From NCBI GenBank assembly GCA_963733265.1, contig CAVTCF010000001.1, positions 1,116,001 through 1,180,000 on the forward strand: a stretch of 64,000 nt of DNA. The letters run 5' to 3'. Below, piece after piece: positions 62,318 to 64,000 of the stretch. Source of the DNA: PALSA-1006 sp963733265 (lineage in GTDB: Bacteria > Pseudomonadota > Gammaproteobacteria > Burkholderiales > Gallionellaceae). Position numbers and translations under genes: made by a program. The notes under the pieces are model-generated. The model did not search any database. It saw only the letters and a list, made by a program, of their open reading frames with translations, and was not told where the DNA came from. Position 1 is the stretch's first letter. Every line of letters begins with the position of its first letter.

Positions 62318-64000
62318 ATGACATCCGAAAATTTTCTTGATCTTCCTCCTTTAATGTCTGCGCGCGGCACGGTGCGTTTGCCCGGTTCGAAGAGTATTTC
62401 TAATCGTGTGTTGCTGTTGGCTGCGTTGGCACATGGCACGACGGTGGTGCGTGATTTGCTGCATTCTGATGACACAGAGCGCATGCTTGAAGCGTTAGGC
62501 AAGTTGGGTGTTGAAGTGAAGTCGCTGGGTAATAACGCTTATAGCATCAAAGGTTGTGAAGGAAATTTTCCAGAAAAGAATGTTGAGTTATTCCTTGGCA
62601 ACGCTGGCACGGCATTTCGTCCATTGACTGCTGCGCTGGCCCTGTCTGGCGGCAGTTACAAATTGTCCGGCGTGGCGCGTATGCATGAGCGCCCCATCGG
62701 GGACTTGGTGGATGCATTACGCCAACTCGGTGCCGACATCAAATATTTGGGTAATGAAGGATTTCCGCCTTTGCAGATTTCTCCCGGCAAGCTTGAGGGA
62801 GGCACGGTCAGTGTGCGCGGTGACGTCTCCAGCCAATTTTTGACGGGTATTTTGATGGCGCTGCCGTTGTTGAGGCGCGAGATTAAAGTAAATATAGTGG
62901 GTGAGTTGATCTCCAAGCCTTATATCGATATTACGTTGGCGATGATGAGGCTGTTTGATGCTCTTGTGTTTAGAACTGATGATTGGCGTCAGTCGGTTGT
63001 AGAGGAATCTAGGTATCCGGATAATCGTATAAATTATAGTTCTCCAGGCACCGTTTATGTGGAGGGTGATGCGTCATCCGCATCATATTTTCTTGCGGCT
63101 GGCGCTATCGGCGGCGGGCCAGTAATCGTGGAAGGTGTAAGCAAAAATAGCGTGCAAGGTGATGTACATTTTGCTTATGCATTGGAAAATATGGGGGCGT
63201 CTATTAAGTGGGGAGTCAATTCGATAGAAGCGAGTGGACCGGTCAACGGCAAACTCAAAGCTATCGACCTCGATTGCAACCATATCCCCGATGCCGCAAT
63301 GACACTTGCAGTTGCAGCGCTGTTTGCCGAAGGCACGACAACGCTGCGCAATATCGCCAGTTGGCGAGTCAAAGAAACCGACCGCATTGCGGCGATGGCG
63401 ACCGAGTTGCGCAAAGTAGGTGCCACAGTGGAAGAGGGCGCGGACTTTATTCGCATCACTCCACCTGCTTCTAAATCCTTAATCCTCAATCCTCAATCCG
63501 GCATAGATACCTACGACGACCACCGCATGGCGATGTGTTTCTCGCTGGTCGCTTTCGGCGGTGCTGGTGTGCGCATCAACGATCCGAAATGTGTGGCTAA
63601 AACATTCCCCGATTATTTCGAGCGTTTTGCCGAAGTGACACAGGCGGTGCCGGTAATTTCTATCGATGGTCCCTCTGCTTCCGGCAAAGGCACGGTGGCG
63701 CAGCGCGTGGCGACGGCGCTGGGGCTGCATTATCTCGATAGTGGCGCGTTATACCGCTTGCTTGGTCTGGCGGCGCAACGGCGAGGTATCGCATTGGAAG
63801 CGGAAGAACACTTGGCAAAATTGGCGGGACAGGTAGATATCCGCTTTGAAGGTGCGGATATTTGGCTGGATGGGGTAAAGGTGGGGGACGAACTGCGTAC
63901 CGAGGAAGCCGGTTCGGCGGCTTCCAAAATTGCGGCTTTGCCCAAGGTGCGTGCGGCTTTGCTGGATAAACAGCGCGATTTTCGGCGTGCGCCGGGGTTG
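62318..64000 (+). CDS. aroA-cmk: Fused EPSP synthase / cytidylate kinase, 3' end outside window
   Basis: Open to the window end with no stop, 561 codons seen. Residues 1 to about 440 are EPSP synthase: GTVRLPGSKSISNRVLLLAA, LFLGNAGTAFRPLTAALALS, ISKPYIDITLAMM, EGDASSASYFLAAGAIGG, KETDRIAAMATELRKVGA, TYDDHRMAMCFSLVAFGGAG. Directly after FPDYFERFAEVTQAVP the frame continues into cytidylate kinase: ISIDGPSASGKGTVAQRVAT (P-loop) and LDSGALYRLLGLAA. This arrangement is known in other beta-proteobacteria. It makes EPSP for chorismate and phosphorylates CMP. Start ATG at 62318. Confidence 0.95.
   Translation, partial: MTSENFLDLPPLMSARGTVRLPGSKSISNRVLLLAALAHGTTVVRDLLHSDDTERMLEALGKLGVEVKSLGNNAYSIKGCEGNFPEKNVELFLGNAGTAFRPLTAALALSGGSYKLSGVARMHERPIGDLVDALRQLGADIKYLGNEGFPPLQISPGKLEGGTVSVRGDVSSQFLTGILMALPLLRREIKVNIVGELISKPYIDITLAMMRLFDALVFRTDDWRQSVVEESRYPDNRINYSSPGTVYVEGDASSASYFLAAGAIGGGPVIVEGVSKNSVQGDVHFAYALENMGASIKWGVNSIEASGPVNGKLKAIDLDCNHIPDAAMTLAVAALFAEGTTTLRNIASWRVKETDRIAAMATELRKVGATVEEGADFIRITPPASKSLILNPQSGIDTYDDHRMAMCFSLVAFGGAGVRINDPKCVAKTFPDYFERFAEVTQAVPVISIDGPSASGKGTVAQRVATALGLHYLDSGALYRLLGLAAQRRGIALEAEEHLAKLAGQVDIRFEGADIWLDGVKVGDELRTEEAGSAASKIAALPKVRAALLDKQRDFRRAPGL

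Overview
The window looks like a chromosome segment of a beta-proteobacterium, most likely from the Nitrosomonadales (Gallionella/Sideroxydans-like), though the genus is inference. The evidence is the order gyrA-serC-pheA-hisC-aroF-tyrA-(aroA-cmk), an overlapping ubiG-gph pair, a tmRNA with tag ANDEKYALAA, exosortase/PEP-CTERM genes, and many soluble sensors and metal-handling genes. It alternates between intact housekeeping blocks and gene-poor stretches full of fragments.

1-3.2 kb: the end of a Cache-type chemoreceptor, then a decayed stretch. Here a minus-strand IS110-like transposase remnant is interrupted by an approximately 817-nt group II intron with no reverse-transcriptase gene. 3.3-8.5 kb: a phosphate block (secreted phosphoesterase, Pit transporter, PPK2 kinase), with PHO-box-like promoters before the first two genes. 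8.5-14 kb: unlinked genes and debris (truncated flippase-like gene, GT2 glycosyltransferase, HAD fragment, orphan TRAP solute receptor, RMD1/DUF155 protein). 14-21.3 kb: protein sorting, with a PEP-CTERM protein, a 1161-aa secreted protein with a kelch/galactose-oxidase-like part, seven RCC1 repeats and an LPTW-type C-terminus, and an exosortase-H-like enzyme with a membrane partner. A 3' tRNA-Lys fragment (16.1 kb) and an integrase fragment (21.5 kb) flank this region, so part of it may be an old island. 21.5-25 kb: a broken restriction specificity gene and a Sel1-repeat protein built from 108-aa units.

25-28.5 kb: a zinc/manganese-type import cluster (permease, binding protein, porin, small Cys/His protein) without its ATPase. 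28.5-29.9 kb: a near-consensus sigma-28 promoter before a small ORF and a FlaG-like gene. 29.9-33.3 kb: TonB-like protein, a frameshifted RNase II-family gene and an EF-hand protein. 33.4-36.7 kb: arsRCDA with an ArsD-carboxymuconolactone-decarboxylase fusion and no arsenite permease in the window. 37-43 kb: envelope proteins, a V4R sensor with a soluble histidine kinase, a luciferase-like oxidoreductase and an aldo/keto reductase.

43.1-47.6 kb: a small accessory island. A complete integrase sits beside a tRNA-Thr-like 3' fragment at one end, and a broken integrase sits beside the tmRNA gene at the other. Between them are a NYN-domain protein, a radC broken at its metal-binding motif, and a surface-adhesin-E-like fragment. 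48-51 kb: a class III cyclase fused to a hemerythrin-like domain, then gph and ubiG. 51-64 kb: gyrA followed by the aromatic amino acid genes (chorismate to prephenate to Phe/Tyr, and DAHP synthase feeding the shikimate route), interrupted by palindromic repeats, a broken porin gene and a DUF945-like protein. The window ends inside a fused aroA-cmk gene.
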